DNA of 38,111 bases from Micrococcales bacterium (GCA_947489135.1 CANLCU010000006.1:1-38111); one strand, 5' to 3'. Positions 20,669 to 30,232 are shown, counted from the stretch's first letter. Notes: a model not told the origin generated them from the sequence alone. Numbers and translations: made by a program.

Positions 20669-21397
20669 TTAGTTCTGTTCCAAGCTTGATTGCTGGATTG
20701 AAGTTAGTTCTTTAGTTCCAAGCAAAGCCAAATCTAGAAGAGCGTTTAATTCATCTCTATCGAATGCAACGCCTTCTGCGGTTCCTTGAACTTCAACAAA
20801 CTTTCCGCTGCCTGTTACAACAACGTTCATGTCTGTTTCGGCTCTGACGTCTTCTGTATAAGCAAGATCTAGCATCGGTGTTCCATCGATTATGCCCACA
20901 GAGATAGCAGCTATAGAGTCAACGATTACCTTGTTCTTAGCAGGGATGTGGCCATGCTCAATTCCATAGTTAACTGCATCTACCAGAGCAACATATGCTC
21001 CAGTGATAGCAGCAGTTCTAGTTCCACCATCAGCTTGCAAAACATCACAGTCAATAACAATGGTGTTCTCCCCTAGTGCCTTAAAGTCAACTGCTGCTCT
21101 TAGTGCTCTACCAATTAGACGAGAAATCTCGTGGGTTCGACCACCAATTTTGCCTCTAACAGATTCACGATCATTTCTGTCATGGGTTGCACGTGGCAGC
21201 ATTGCATACTCAGCTGTTACCCAACCCTCGCCCTTGCCAACTTTCCAACGAGGAACTCCAGGAGTGAAAGATGCGGTGCAGAGAACTTTGGTTGAACCAA
21301 ATGATATTAGTGCTGAGCCTTCAGCGTGCTCGCTCCAGTTACGCTCAATAGTTACTTTGCGTAATTGATCTGCACTGCGGCCATCTACTCTGCTCAT
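20669..21397 (-). CDS. rph: Ribonuclease PH
   Basis: Phosphorolytic 3'-5' exoribonuclease that trims tRNA 3' ends; 242 residues from the chosen start. The N-terminal [17 protein letters not shown], the [18 protein letters not shown] segment and [17 protein letters not shown] are family blocks; [11 protein letters not shown] and [10 protein letters not shown] follow. I chose ATG 21397 because AAGGA lies about 6 bases upstream and the protein then starts as the family does (MSRVDGR). An ATG at 21430 would add 11 residues unlike the family and overlap murI. Because the tRNA-Arg gene here lacks an encoded CCA, trimming followed by CCA addition is relevant in this organism. Confidence 0.96.
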   Translation of the reverse strand: MSRVDGRSADQLRKVTIERNWSEHAEGSALISFGSTKVLCTASFTPGVPRWKVGKGEGWVTAEYAMLPRATHDRNDRESVRGKIGGRTHEISRLIGRALRAAVDFKALGENTIVIDCDVLQADGGTRTAAITGAYVALVDAVNYGIEHGHIPAKNKVIVDSIAAISVGIIDGTPMLDLAYTEDVRAETDMNVVVTGSGKFVEVQGTAEGVAFDRDELNALLDLALLGTKELTSIQQSSLEQN

Positions 21398-21413
21398 TTG
21401 TTTTCCTTGTTTG

Positions 21414-22217
21414 TTATTGAATCTGTTCAACGTTTTGAACTTCTGGACCTAAGAACCTTCTGGCAAGAACTGCAAAACTCTTTGCGTCTCCAGTTGCCTG
21501 GAATCTAAGTTCTGGTTTAGTGCTTGCGGTTCTTAGAAGATTATGAGCAACCAAGGTGCGGTAAACATCCTTGGCAGTTTCCTCAGCACTGGAAACTAGT
21601 GTCACGTTATCTCCCATGACATAAGACAAAGCTCCGGTTAGAAGTGGATAGTGTGTGCAACCTAGTACAAGAGTGTCCACCTCTGCATTCTTTATCTCCT
21701 GCAAATAGGTTTCAGCCAAAGCAATTACTTCAGGACCAGAAGTGACTCCTCGTTCTACATAGTCAACAAATTCTGGGCAAGCAGCACTTACAAGCTCAAA
21801 TTCAACAGCAGCTGCAAAAGCATCGTCATAAGCCCTAGAGGTGATGGTGGCTGTGGTTCCAATAACGCCAACCTTGCCATTACGAGTAGAGGCAACTGCT
21901 CTTCTAACTGCAGGTTGAATAACTTCAACGACAGGAATTCCGCGACCTTCGGTGTATCTCTCCCTAGCATCACGAAGCACTGCAGCTGATGCAGTATTAC
22001 AAGCAATAACGAGTAACTTCACTCCCTCATCAACCAGACGGTCCATAACATCAAGGGCAAGAGTTCTTACCTCTTGAATTGTTTTGGTGCCATAAGGGGT
22101 GTTTAGAGTGTCACCTAGGTAAATCACTGACTCGTTAGGGAGCTGATCGATAATTGCTCGGGCTACGGTTAGACCACCGACGCCTGAGTCAAAGATACCT
22201 ATAGGTGCATTGTTCAC
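21414..22217 (-). CDS. murI: Glutamate racemase
   Basis: Cofactor-independent racemase supplying D-glutamate for peptidoglycan; 267 residues. The N-terminal [18 protein letters not shown] holds the first catalytic Asp region. The two catalytic cysteines are in [12 protein letters not shown] (C73) and [11 protein letters not shown] (C187), and [10 protein letters not shown] closes the protein. The start is GTG at 22217. There is no Shine-Dalgarno site; a TAGACT box ends 6 bases upstream, suggesting a leaderless message. It is followed by rph and rdgB. Confidence 0.97.
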   Translation of the reverse strand: MNNAPIGIFDSGVGGLTVARAIIDQLPNESVIYLGDTLNTPYGTKTIQEVRTLALDVMDRLVDEGVKLLVIACNTASAAVLRDARERYTEGRGIPVVEVIQPAVRRAVASTRNGKVGVIGTTATITSRAYDDAFAAAVEFELVSAACPEFVDYVERGVTSGPEVIALAETYLQEIKNAEVDTLVLGCTHYPLLTGALSYVMGDNVTLVSSAEETAKDVYRTLVAHNLLRTASTKPELRFQATGDAKSFAVLARRFLGPEVQNVEQIQ

Positions 22218-22223
22218 GGGTTT

Positions 22224-22229
22224 AGTCTA
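22224..22229 (-). promoter_or_regulatory. Candidate -10 box (TAGACT) for leaderless murI
   Basis: TAGACT is followed by six bases (AAACCC) and the GTG start of murI, the spacing expected if transcription starts at the G of the start codon. No TTGACA-like -35 is evident. Confidence 0.4.
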
Positions 22230-22240
22230 TTGGCGAAAGA

Positions 22241-22510
22241 TTATTCGTCGCCTGAGCCCTTACCATCTTCGTTTTTCTTCATTTCTTCATAAATCTCTTT
22301 GCACTCAGGGCAAACAGGGAATTTCTCTGGGTCACGATTAGGAATCCAGACTTTTCCGCATAGGGCAACCACAGGGTTACCCATAACAGCAGACTCGACT
22401 ACTTTGTCTTTTCTTACGTAGTGAGAGTATCTCTCGTGATCTCCTGGCTCAATGTTTTGAGTCTGTGGATCTATCGATACGGAAGGCTTGTTGATAGTTT
22501 GCTGTTCCAT
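22241..22510 (-). CDS. DUF3039 family protein (small, putative metal-binding)
   Basis: Actinobacterial conserved protein of unknown function, 89 residues. The C-terminal half carries ALCGKVWIPNRDPEKFPVCP followed by ECKEIYEEM, with one Cys plus a CxxC that look like a zinc site with the nearby His. The N-terminal half contains PGDHERYSHYVRKDKVVES, also typical of the family. An AAAGGT site lies 6 bases before the ATG. It lies between the malic enzyme gene and murI on the same strand, a neighbourhood I associate with DUF3039 in other actinobacteria. Confidence 0.85.
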   Translation of the reverse strand: MEQQTINKPSVSIDPQTQNIEPGDHERYSHYVRKDKVVESAVMGNPVVALCGKVWIPNRDPEKFPVCPECKEIYEEMKKNEDGKGSGDE

Positions 22511-22518
22511 TTATACCT

Positions 22519-23910
22519 TTACTGCTTAGAGGCTAAGCGAACCGCATCAGCAACTCTTTGAGTTACATCAGCGTGGAAAACACTAGGAACAATATACGAT
22601 GCATTCAACTCATCAGGTTCAACGCATGTTGCAAGCGCTTCAGCTGCTGCTAACAGCATCTTTTCTGTGATGATGTTTGCTCCGGCATCAAGCAATCCTC
22701 TAAAGAAACCAGGGAATGCTAGAACGTTATTGATCTGGTTAGCAAAGTCACTTCTACCTGTTGCAACAACCGCAGCGTACTTAGCTGCCTGAGCTGGATC
22801 AATCTCAGGGTTTGGATTAGCTAAAGCAAAAACAATCGAGTCTTTTGCCATCTTCTGGATGTCTTCAGCTGTAAGTAGGTTTCCTGCAGAAACTCCGATG
22901 AACACATCTGCTCCAACAATTGCTTCTTGAAGAGTTCCTTGTTGTTGTTCAAGGTTAGTGTTCTCAGAAATCCAGGCTAAAGAAGTACCGGCTTGAATAT
23001 CTTTTCTGCTCTTGTGAATAATTCCCTTTTGGTCGGCAACTGTTGAATGCTTCAACCCTGCTGCAAATAGCAGCTTCAGAACTGCTGTTCCAGCAGCTCC
23101 TGCACCGCTCATCACCAGACGAACATCACCGATGTCTTTACCGACAACCTTCAGTGCATTTCTTAAAGCCGCTAAACAAACAATGGCAGTTCCATGCTGA
23201 TCATCGTGGAATACAGGAATGTCGAGTTCCGCACGAAGACGTTCTTCAATTTCAAAACATCTAGGAGCAGAAATGTCTTCTAGGTTGATTCCAGCAAATA
23301 CAGGAGCAATGGCCTTAACTGTTCTAACAATTTCCTCAAGGTCTTGAGTGTCCAAACAAATAGGGAAAGCATCGATGTTTGCAAAGCGCTTGAATAGAGC
23401 TGCCTTACCTTCCATAACTGGAAGTGCTGCGAGAGGCCCGATGTTGCCAAGACCTAGAACAGCGGAACCGTCAGTGACAACCGCAATGGTGTTTCTCTTG
23501 ATGGTTAGTCTTCTGGCATCTGATGGATCATTCACGATTGCTTCACAAATGCGAGCTACCCCTGGGGTATAGATAAGTGAAAGGTCATCACGGTTACGGA
23601 TTGGAAGCTTTGACTCAATGGTCAGCTTTCCGCCTAGGTGGGCCAAGAAGGTTCGGTCAGACACTTTACCGACAACTACGCCATCAACTTGCTTTAGTTT
23701 CTCTACAATTTGCTCAGCATGCTCGGAGTTAGTGCAGGCACAGGTGAGGTCAATTCGAACTCGTTCTGCATCAGAGTGGTTCACATCCACAGCAGTGACC
23801 GAACCACCTGCTCGTTCGATGATCGAAGTTAGTTCACTAACCGCGGTGTTTTTGGCAGGTGCTTCCAAGCGGATAGTAATTGAGTACTGAACAGATGGCA
23901 TCGTTGACAT
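22519..23910 (-). CDS. NAD(P)-dependent malic enzyme with N-terminal ACT domain
   Basis: Oxidatively decarboxylates malate to pyruvate; up to 463 residues. Residues about 5-85 form an ACT-like regulatory domain ([19 protein letters not shown] onward), after which the catalytic part starts at [20 protein letters not shown]. Metal and substrate blocks include [36 protein letters not shown] and [13 protein letters not shown]. The NAD-binding loop is [16 protein letters not shown]. Start: ATG 23910 has AAAGG almost touching it, whereas ATG 23901 (fourth codon) has that site about 10 bases upstream and fits better. A CAGACT box 6 bases before 23910 would also allow a leaderless start there. Cofactor preference is not readable. 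Confidence 0.94.
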   Translation of the reverse strand: MSTMPSVQYSITIRLEAPAKNTAVSELTSIIERAGGSVTAVDVNHSDAERVRIDLTCACTNSEHAEQIVEKLKQVDGVVVGKVSDRTFLAHLGGKLTIESKLPIRNRDDLSLIYTPGVARICEAIVNDPSDARRLTIKRNTIAVVTDGSAVLGLGNIGPLAALPVMEGKAALFKRFANIDAFPICLDTQDLEEIVRTVKAIAPVFAGINLEDISAPRCFEIEERLRAELDIPVFHDDQHGTAIVCLAALRNALKVVGKDIGDVRLVMSGAGAAGTAVLKLLFAAGLKHSTVADQKGIIHKSRKDIQAGTSLAWISENTNLEQQQGTLQEAIVGADVFIGVSAGNLLTAEDIQKMAKDSIVFALANPNPEIDPAQAAKYAAVVATGRSDFANQINNVLAFPGFFRGLLDAGANIITEKMLLAAAEALATCVEPDELNASYIVPSVFHADVTQRVADAVRLASKQ

Positions 23911-23949
23911 ACCTTTAGTCTGCCAGAACTACCTGCAGATGACTAACTC

Positions 23950-25176
23950 TTACTTGATTGTTGACGCGTCGCCTAGAGTCACTTCGATAGTGATTTCGCT
24001 ACCTTCGCGAATAGCTTTCAAGCTAACTTTGGCAAATGCTTGGTTTGATCTAATTGCCGCGGTGAGGGTTTTTGCAGTGTCTATTGTCTTTCCATCACAC
24101 TCAACAATGACATCACCAACCTTTAGGCCAGCCGCTTCGGCTGCCCCACCAGGGGATAGCTTCTCAATTTGAGCACCAACACTGAAAGATCCTGCGGACT
24201 CAGAGAACTTCGCATCACTGACAATTGCACCTAGCAAACCGTGGCTTACTTTTCCTGTTTCAATAATTGCTTCTGAAACACGCTTGGCAACATTTGAAGG
24301 AATTGCGAAACCCACACCGATGTTTCCAACTTCACTTGAAGTTTGAGCTGAGCTTGCAATAGCTACGTTAATTCCAATTAGCTGTCCTTTGTCATTAACT
24401 AGAGCACCGCCAGAGTTACCTGGGTTAATAGCAGCGTCTGTCTGAATCACATCAAGGTTCACTGGTGGAACGTTGCCTTGGTTTTGCCATAGCTGAAGGC
24501 TTGAACCACCATCGTCAGGTGCAGAAGCAGATTCAACTGAAATGGTTCTGTTCAGTGCTGAGATAACTCCTGAAGTTACGGTGGCGTCATAACCAAGAGG
24601 TGCTCCGATGGCGACTGCGAAGTCGCCAACATTCACATTAGAGCTGTCAGCAAATTCAATAGGACTAAACCCTGCGCCGGTGGCCTTGATTACAGCCAAG
24701 TCATTGGTTGGGTCTGTGCCAACAATTGTTGCTCTGAAAATCTTGCCTGCAGAAGTTTTGATTTCAATTTTTACGCCATCAGTTTGCCCATTCATAGTGA
24801 CAACGTGAGCGTTAGTAAGAATGTATCCATCAGTAGTTAGAACAACTCCTGATCCAGTTCCTGCAGAGGTCTTTGATGATGCTGAAATAGTTACTACCGA
24901 AGGCAGTCCTTTAGCAGCTGCTGCTGAAACCCAGTTGACACTGCTTGGGTTGTTGATAACAACATTCTGAGTTGAAGAGATAAATGGCAAAGAACCTGTA
25001 GCTCCATAAGCTCCGAGGTAAGCACCAACAATAGAAGCGATGCTTGCTAGCAACACCACGACCAAGGTGGTCGGTGCTTTGCGATTTACTGGAGCGGTGG
25101 TGCCAACATTCTGATCTGGCAGTTTCAGAGAATCTCCTAGAAACTGAGTATTAAAGTGACGCTTGTCATCAGTCAT
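23950..25176 (-). CDS. HtrA/DegP-type membrane-anchored serine protease with PDZ domain
   Basis: Trypsin-fold envelope quality-control protease, 408 residues. A basic cytoplasmic leader is followed by one membrane anchor at about 36-58. The catalytic triad is H124 (in TNAHVV), D159 (TNDLAVIK) and S255 (NPGNSGGALV). A single PDZ domain occupies about 315-400 (GGAAEAAGLKVGDVIVECDG). All triad residues are present, so it should be active outside the membrane. GAGGAG lies about 7 bases before the ATG, and a possible promoter sits about 55 bases upstream. The next gene downstream, the malic enzyme gene, is 39 bases away. Confidence 0.95.
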   Translation of the reverse strand: MTDDKRHFNTQFLGDSLKLPDQNVGTTAPVNRKAPTTLVVVLLASIASIVGAYLGAYGATGSLPFISSTQNVVINNPSSVNWVSAAAAKGLPSVVTISASSKTSAGTGSGVVLTTDGYILTNAHVVTMNGQTDGVKIEIKTSAGKIFRATIVGTDPTNDLAVIKATGAGFSPIEFADSSNVNVGDFAVAIGAPLGYDATVTSGVISALNRTISVESASAPDDGGSSLQLWQNQGNVPPVNLDVIQTDAAINPGNSGGALVNDKGQLIGINVAIASSAQTSSEVGNIGVGFAIPSNVAKRVSEAIIETGKVSHGLLGAIVSDAKFSESAGSFSVGAQIEKLSPGGAAEAAGLKVGDVIVECDGKTIDTAKTLTAAIRSNQAFAKVSLKAIREGSEITIEVTLGDASTIK

Positions 25177-25231
25177 TCCAGACTCCTCTATCTATGCCCT
25201 CGGTCTCCTACTTTATGCAGGGAACTAGATA

Positions 25232-25237
25232 ATTGTA
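25232..25237 (-). promoter_or_regulatory. Candidate -10 box (TACAAT) for the htrA-like gene
   Basis: TACAAT on the minus strand lies about 55 bases before the ATG, in the 89-base gap behind the secreted-protein gene. It matches the -10 consensus at five of six positions. The -35 region is only T-rich. The resulting leader would contain the GAGGAG ribosome site. Confidence 0.4.
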
Positions 25238-25265
25238 TGAACAACGCCTGATAAAAAACTGAAAG

Positions 25266-26078
25266 TTAGCATCTCCAAGCTGTTGAGCCCGATAGACAAG
25301 GCTGATTAACAAGACGAGGAGGATCTTTGAGTATCTCAGGCACAGCTGCCGAATCTACTTGAAAGCTCAAAGGGCTGGCAACTAATCCAATATTTGGTTT
25401 CACTTGTGTCCAAGGAGTAACTCCGGTGAAGGAATACTCAATTGAATACCAAACCGAAAGTGAAACTTGAGCGCTTCCTCTCACTGTTGGAACGAAAGTC
25501 CAAGAAGATAGATTACTTGTAATTGGCTTTAGCCCTCCTTGGAGAACCTGCCATGAAAATCGCACTGGCCTAAATCTAATTTGAGCCGGAAGAGTAAGTA
25601 TCTTAGTTTTGATTGTCTCTGGCTTAGCGGAGGAGCTAAAACTCACTTTTGTTCCAACTTCAATGTTCTTTGAAGGCTTTAGGAATATTCTCGGAACCTG
25701 GGGCCGGAAAGACCGAAGAGCTGAGGAGAGCTTACTTTGGCTAGGTTTGCCTACATTCACAATTGCAACGGCTTGGTTAGGTGGATACAAACTCCAACAG
25801 CCCACATGCCCACTGGTCAATAGCCCATAGGTGAGATCTAAGTTCAACCCATTTGGATAAACCAAGCACTTTGGGGAATTGTTTGAACTACTTCCCAAAA
25901 CCAAACTCAAGGAACCGTTTGACCCTTTGATGAAAGTGGCATTTGAAACACAAAGGTTCAATTGAGTCGAGTCACTTATCGCCCCAATAGTTGTGGTCAC
26001 AAAGCTGAAGGCTGCTGGGCAGCTAGGAGCGGAGGCAAAGCTAGCGGTTGAAAGTAGGAGGCTAGCAAGAATGAGCAT
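25266..26078 (-). CDS. Unidentified secreted protein with six cysteines
   Basis: 270 residues; I do not recognise the family. Residues 1-17 form a short hydrophobic signal-like segment ending ASA, though without the basic n-region usual in signal peptides. An in-frame TGA directly precedes the ATG, so the frame cannot start earlier. The mature part has six Cys (20, 43, 71, 94, 261, 270), suggesting disulfides outside the cell. The C-terminal half is beta-rich with segments like FRPVRFSWQVLQGG, SSWTFVPTVRGSAQVSLSVW and YSIEYSFTG that resemble PKD/Ig-like strands. A TAGGCT box ends 6 bases before the ATG and there is no ribosome site. It lies between the tRNA-fMet terminator and the htrA-like gene. 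Confidence 0.7.
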   Translation of the reverse strand: MLILASLLLSTASFASAPSCPAAFSFVTTTIGAISDSTQLNLCVSNATFIKGSNGSLSLVLGSSSNNSPKCLVYPNGLNLDLTYGLLTSGHVGCWSLYPPNQAVAIVNVGKPSQSKLSSALRSFRPQVPRIFLKPSKNIEVGTKVSFSSSAKPETIKTKILTLPAQIRFRPVRFSWQVLQGGLKPITSNLSSWTFVPTVRGSAQVSLSVWYSIEYSFTGVTPWTQVKPNIGLVASPLSFQVDSAAVPEILKDPPRLVNQPCLSGSTAWRC

Positions 26079-26084
26079 TCAAGG

Positions 26085-26090
26085 AGCCTA
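26085..26090 (-). promoter_or_regulatory. Candidate -10 box (TAGGCT) for a leaderless secreted-protein gene
   Basis: TAGGCT, six bases (CCTTGA), then ATG at 26078. The same hexamer precedes the PDZ-Lon gene at 30240-30245. There is no SD and no clear -35. The position between a strong terminator and the gene fits a promoter. Confidence 0.4.
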
Positions 26091-26125
26091 CAAAGTTCGT
26101 TGAAAGATGTTGAAAGTTATGAACA

Positions 26126-26160
26126 TAAAGAAAGGGTCCCAACTAATGTTGGGACCCTTT
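26126..26160 (-). terminator. Rho-independent terminator of tRNA-fMet
   Basis: A perfect 13-base-pair stem (26131-26143 with 26148-26160) with a TAAT/ATTA loop, followed on the minus strand by TTTCTTTATG. It begins 7 bases beyond the tRNA-fMet 3' end. The other strand reads CCCTTTTACTTTT after the stem, so the element could work in both directions. It is the only strong intrinsic terminator I found in the window. Confidence 0.93.
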
Positions 26161-26166
26161 TACTTT

Positions 26167-26243
26167 TGGTTGCGGAGGCAGGATTTGAACCTACGACCTC
26201 CGGGTTATGAGCCCGGCGAGCTACCGAACTGCTCCACCCCGCG
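26167..26243 (-). tRNA. Initiator tRNA-fMet, anticodon CAT
   Basis: A 77-base cloverleaf with acceptor CGCGGGG/CTCCGCA, anticodon stem CCGGG/CCCGG with loop CTCATAA, T arm GTAGGTTCAAATCCTGC, and an encoded CCA end. The C1:A72 mismatch and three consecutive G:C pairs at the base of the anticodon stem are the initiator hallmarks. It begins 30 bases after the UPF0182 stop, so readthrough from that gene may contribute to its transcription. A weak 6-bp hairpin (26258-26276) spans that stop codon. Confidence 0.96.
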
Positions 26244-26273
26244 GCGAAGTTTCAGCATAACACAAACTAAGTG

Positions 26274-29132
26274 TTACTTACTAGCCTCCAAAGCTGCAGC
26301 AATCGCAGCCTTTAGACGAGCATCAGCCTTGCCGTATGCGGTCCAGTCTCCAGCCTTCATTGCCTCATCTTTATCGATCATTGCTTGACGAGCGTTTTCT
26401 AGAGCTGTTGCTAACTGCTGTGCAGCAGTTTGACCAGGATCAACCGGTGGAATTACTCCCCCGCCAGATCCACCACTACCGGTGAAGAGAGCATTCAAAG
26501 CGGAATCTAGGTTGTCTTCGAATGCGATCTTGTCACCGAAGGCAACTAGAACTTTCTTTAGAAGTGGGAATGATGTTTCTCCAGTTGACTGAATGTAAAC
26601 CGGCTGAACATAAAGTAGTCCACCACCGATAGGAAGAGTCAATAGGTTACCGTTTAGAACCTTGGTCGAACCTTGTCTCAGAATGTTTAGAAGTTTTGAA
26701 ACTTCGCTATCTGAGTTGAAGTTGTTTTGAACCTGACCAGGACCCGGAACAATTGTCGTCCTCGGAAGAGTCAATAGTCGGAGCTTTCCGTAGTGCTCGG
26801 AAACTACTCCATCCTTATCTCCCGCATCCGAATCGGCTACGAGATATCCAGTTAGTACGTTTCGGCTTGCATCACCAGTTGATTTAGGGATGAAGGTTGA
26901 GTAAATCGAGAATGACGGACTTTCCTGGGTAGGAACCTGAAGAGTCAAGTAGTAAGGAGGCTGCAATGAACCTGTTCCCTGACCCTGATCAACTGGATCA
27001 TTAGGAGTCATCCAAGCGTCCTGCTGGGAGTAGAAAGCTCCAGCGTCAGCAACGTGATACTGACCTAGAATTCCACGCTGCATCTTGAAGAGATCTGCAG
27101 GGTATCTAATGTGTGAAAGAAGAGAGCCTGACATTTCAGAAACTGGCTTGACGGTGTTTGGGAAAACTTTCATCCAGGTCTTCAAGATTGGATCCTTGTC
27201 ATCCCATGCGTAAAGCTTCACTGAACCGTCATAGGCATCAACTGTTGCCTTCACAGAGTTTCGGATGTAGTTGATTGCTCCACGCCTAATGGGAGCAGTG
27301 GTTGAGCTGTCCGCAATTGTGCTGTCAAAGTTTTCAGCTCTTGAGTATGGGTAGTTTGCTGATGTGGTGTAACCATCAACGATCCAAACAACCTTGCCCT
27401 CAACGATTGCTGGGTAGATGTCGTTGTCCAGTGTTAGGTATGGAGCTACCTGAGCAACACGCTCTCTAGGGTTTCTGTTGTAAAGAATCTGAGAAGAATT
27501 GCTAACTGCATCAGACAAAAGAATCTGCTCGCTCTGGAACTTCAAAGAGTAAGACAAACGCTTGAAGATGTCATCTAGCTTTGGTCCACCATTACCCTTG
27601 AAAGTTGTCATAGTCTGCTGGTCTGTTGAAGCACTATCTTCACCTGCAGGATAGTCAAGTTCCTTGTCTGCTGCTCCATCTGGAGCACCAACGATTGAGT
27701 AAAGAGGTGAGCTCTCGCCAAAGTAAATGCGAGGTTCGTAATCTCCTAGAAGTCCCTTTGAAGGAATACCTGATTGTAAGAAAACTGGCTGGCCATCAAC
27801 TGAACGCTGGTTTCCATAGGCTGCAACCATTCCATAACCGTGAGTGAAAACAACTACGTTGTTGTACCAAGACTGTGAAGAACCAAGTCCAGACTGGTTC
27901 AGTTCACGAACTGCAAGAACAGTGTCTTGAACTTTTCCATTGATCTTGTAGCGATCAACATCTAGGTGATTCTGGAAACCGTAGTACTGGCGATACTGCT
28001 CTAGTTGCTTGAATGAAGAGCTAACCAGGTTTGGATCGAGAATTCTGATCTGTGCAGCTGTCTGAGCATCCTTCTTTAGAGCATCAGCTGTTGCTGTGGT
28101 CTTAGCGTCATACTCGACGGTCTGAACTTTATCCAAGCCATAGGCAGTTCTAGTTGCTTCAATGTTGCGTTGGATGTATTCAGCCTCTAGGGTTCTTTCG
28201 TTTGGAACTACCTGGAATGTCTGAACGATGCCAGGCCACACTCCACCAAGAACAACAGCAAGAACCAGCATGAGAGAAGTACCTAGGATTGCCAGTCTCC
28301 ACTTAGCGATTACAGCAACCGCTAGATAAATGATGGCAACTATAAAAGCAATTGCAGTAAGAATCTGTGCAGCAGGAATGCTTGCATTTACGTCAGAGTA
28401 AGTAGCTCCAGTGAATAGACCTGCAGAGCTTGTAAGAGTTTCATACTGTCCCAACCAAATAGTTGCCCCAAGTAGAGTCATGAAAACGGCAGCCAAAACT
28501 GAAATCTGAACACGGGCAGTCTTTGAGAAAGATGACTGCTTGCCGTTGAACTTAATTCCTCCATAAACCAAGTGGAACAATATCACTGGGATTAGAGCTA
28601 GGAAGGTGACCACCATTAGGTAAGAAACCAACAGGATATAGAAAGGAAGATCAAATAGATAGAAGCTCACGTCCATGTTGAACTGTGGGTCTGTTACACC
28701 TGATGCGGTGCTGTTCAAGAAAAGAACGACGGACTGCCAATCAGAACTCTGCGAAGAGCCAACAAAGATTCCGATAGCAATTGGAACAATCAACAGAAGT
28801 CTCTTGCGAAGACGATCTAGAACTTGTCGGTACTCAGAAAGGTCTCTTCCAAAGAAGTCATTGCCAGTTACATAAATAGGTCTCAATCTCCAGGCCAGGT
28901 AAATGTTGACCCAGACCACCACTGCAGCAAATATCGCAGTTACAGCAAACACACCTACTTGAGCCCAGATCTGTGTAGTGAACACAGATAGGAAGCCAAG
29001 CTGATCGAACCACAAAACATCTGTGTAGACACTTGATCCGCTTACTAGAGCAATTGCCAAGACTGCGATAATTCCAACTGATATTGCTAGAGGCGCTCGC
29101 TTGCGAAGCTCTGCTGCATTTATCTGACTCAT
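26274..29132 (-). CDS. UPF0182 family large membrane protein
   Basis: Conserved protein of unknown function, 952 residues, the family's usual size. About seven membrane helices occupy the N-terminal third (roughly 14-34, 55-77, 109-130, 162-190, 206-228, 253-275 and 282-305). The remainder is a large domain, probably extracytoplasmic, with VPNERTLEAEYIQRNIEATR and FTHGYGMVAAYG, both family blocks. A Gly/Pro linker (GGSGGGVIPPVDPGQ) precedes a short charged helical tail. The ATG overlaps the stop of the PDZ-Lon gene by 4 bases (ATGA), so the two are probably translated together. The same pair is adjacent in mycobacteria (Rv3193c/Rv3194c, from memory). Confidence 0.95.
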   Translation of the reverse strand: MSQINAAELRKRAPLAISVGIIAVLAIALVSGSSVYTDVLWFDQLGFLSVFTTQIWAQVGVFAVTAIFAAVVVWVNIYLAWRLRPIYVTGNDFFGRDLSEYRQVLDRLRKRLLLIVPIAIGIFVGSSQSSDWQSVVLFLNSTASGVTDPQFNMDVSFYLFDLPFYILLVSYLMVVTFLALIPVILFHLVYGGIKFNGKQSSFSKTARVQISVLAAVFMTLLGATIWLGQYETLTSSAGLFTGATYSDVNASIPAAQILTAIAFIVAIIYLAVAVIAKWRLAILGTSLMLVLAVVLGGVWPGIVQTFQVVPNERTLEAEYIQRNIEATRTAYGLDKVQTVEYDAKTTATADALKKDAQTAAQIRILDPNLVSSSFKQLEQYRQYYGFQNHLDVDRYKINGKVQDTVLAVRELNQSGLGSSQSWYNNVVVFTHGYGMVAAYGNQRSVDGQPVFLQSGIPSKGLLGDYEPRIYFGESSPLYSIVGAPDGAADKELDYPAGEDSASTDQQTMTTFKGNGGPKLDDIFKRLSYSLKFQSEQILLSDAVSNSSQILYNRNPRERVAQVAPYLTLDNDIYPAIVEGKVVWIVDGYTTSANYPYSRAENFDSTIADSSTTAPIRRGAINYIRNSVKATVDAYDGSVKLYAWDDKDPILKTWMKVFPNTVKPVSEMSGSLLSHIRYPADLFKMQRGILGQYHVADAGAFYSQQDAWMTPNDPVDQGQGTGSLQPPYYLTLQVPTQESPSFSIYSTFIPKSTGDASRNVLTGYLVADSDAGDKDGVVSEHYGKLRLLTLPRTTIVPGPGQVQNNFNSDSEVSKLLNILRQGSTKVLNGNLLTLPIGGGLLYVQPVYIQSTGETSFPLLKKVLVAFGDKIAFEDNLDSALNALFTGSGGSGGGVIPPVDPGQTAAQQLATALENARQAMIDKDEAMKAGDWTAYGKADARLKAAIAAALEASK

Positions 29133-30232
29133 TGATTTTCCTTAGCTGTTGTTTGTTTTGTGCAAGATGGAAGCTGGTCAATGCCCTTGTTGCTGGCAAT
29201 GGCCTCTACTGCCTTTAGTGAATCCTGAATTGTTGAAACCTTTATAACTGTAAGTCCATCAGGAATGTTTCCAATGACCTGCTCACAGTTTTCGCTAGGG
29301 GCTAAGAACCACTCAACTCCAGCTCTTTGTGCCCCATACATCTTTTGCTTGACTCCACCAATTGGCCCAATCTGACCATCCGGGGTAATCGTTCCTGTTC
29401 CAGCAATTCTCTTGCCACCGGTTAGTTCACCAGGGGTCAATTTGTCATAGATTGCCAATGCGAGAATCTGTCCTGCACTTGGTCCTCCTACGTTGCCAAC
29501 TTTGACATCAATAGGGAATGGAAAAGTTGGCACAGTCTGAACGTAAATACCCATGCGCCATTTGTTTTCAATAAGTCTTGGCAGAACACTTAGTGAGAGC
29601 TGCTTACCATCTCTAATCACTTCAAGCTCAACTGGTCTTTCACCTTTAGTTTCAGCTACAAGTTTCTGCACTTGAGTTAACCCTGTTGCCTTTTCGCCTT
29701 GGATAGAAACAAGAGTGTCAGCTGCTTTCAGAATTCCTCCAGCAGGACCCTTCTTTTCAACCATGGTGACTTTAATCACTGCAGTGTATGGAATGTCCAA
29801 AAGATTGAGTGCTGCAGCTTTTGCATTGGCTTGAGAATCCAACATCATCATGTCTGCCTCATCGTTGAGTCTCTTATCGTCCCAACCCTCAGGGTAAATA
29901 TCTGTGATCTTCACGACAGTCAAAGCAGTATCCAACTGAGCAAGACCAACTTCAAGCCAAGAAGCTCCCTTAGTTGAATTACCTCTCATAGTTACGGTGA
30001 GCATATCTAAATCCCCTGAAACTGGATAGGTCTTTTGCTCAGAAATTGAAATCATCGGCTCACCGTTTATCTCTGACAGCAAGTTATAGACAGGCCCTGG
30101 TTGCTCAACCAAATAAGGGGTCGGGGCCACGACTAGAAAGAGCCCGCCACCGACAATTGCGGCTGTGGTGAGCCAACTAAATAGTCTCCCCAATGGGACT
30201 CTTCTCCGAGGTTTTACATCATTAGACATCAT
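29129..30232 (-). CDS. PDZ-domain Lon-like serine protease (YlbL family)
   Basis: Membrane-anchored Lon-fold protease, 367 residues. One anchor lies at about 17-37, followed by the family segment YLVEQPGPVYNLL. A PDZ domain lies at about 150-200 (GPAGGILKAADTLVSIQGEK). The Lon proteolytic domain has the Ser of the dyad in VGGPSAGQILALAI and the Lys in GPIGGVKQKMYGAQ; both are present, so it should be active. The B. subtilis homologue YlbL degrades the cell-division inhibitor YneA. ATG 30232 and ATG 30229 are consecutive; the first is taken. A TAGGCT box ends 7 bases upstream, with no SD. Confidence 0.95.
   Translation of the reverse strand: MMSNDVKPRRRVPLGRLFSWLTTAAIVGGGLFLVVAPTPYLVEQPGPVYNLLSEINGEPMISISEQKTYPVSGDLDMLTVTMRGNSTKGASWLEVGLAQLDTALTVVKITDIYPEGWDDKRLNDEADMMMLDSQANAKAAALNLLDIPYTAVIKVTMVEKKGPAGGILKAADTLVSIQGEKATGLTQVQKLVAETKGERPVELEVIRDGKQLSLSVLPRLIENKWRMGIYVQTVPTFPFPIDVKVGNVGGPSAGQILALAIYDKLTPGELTGGKRIAGTGTITPDGQIGPIGGVKQKMYGAQRAGVEWFLAPSENCEQVIGNIPDGLTVIKVSTIQDSLKAVEAIASNKGIDQLPSCTKQTTAKENQ

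Noticed and set aside
26258-26276. Hairpin over the UPF0182 stop codon as a terminator
   Set aside because: Six A/T-rich pairs and no T-tail; at best a processing signal before tRNA-fMet.
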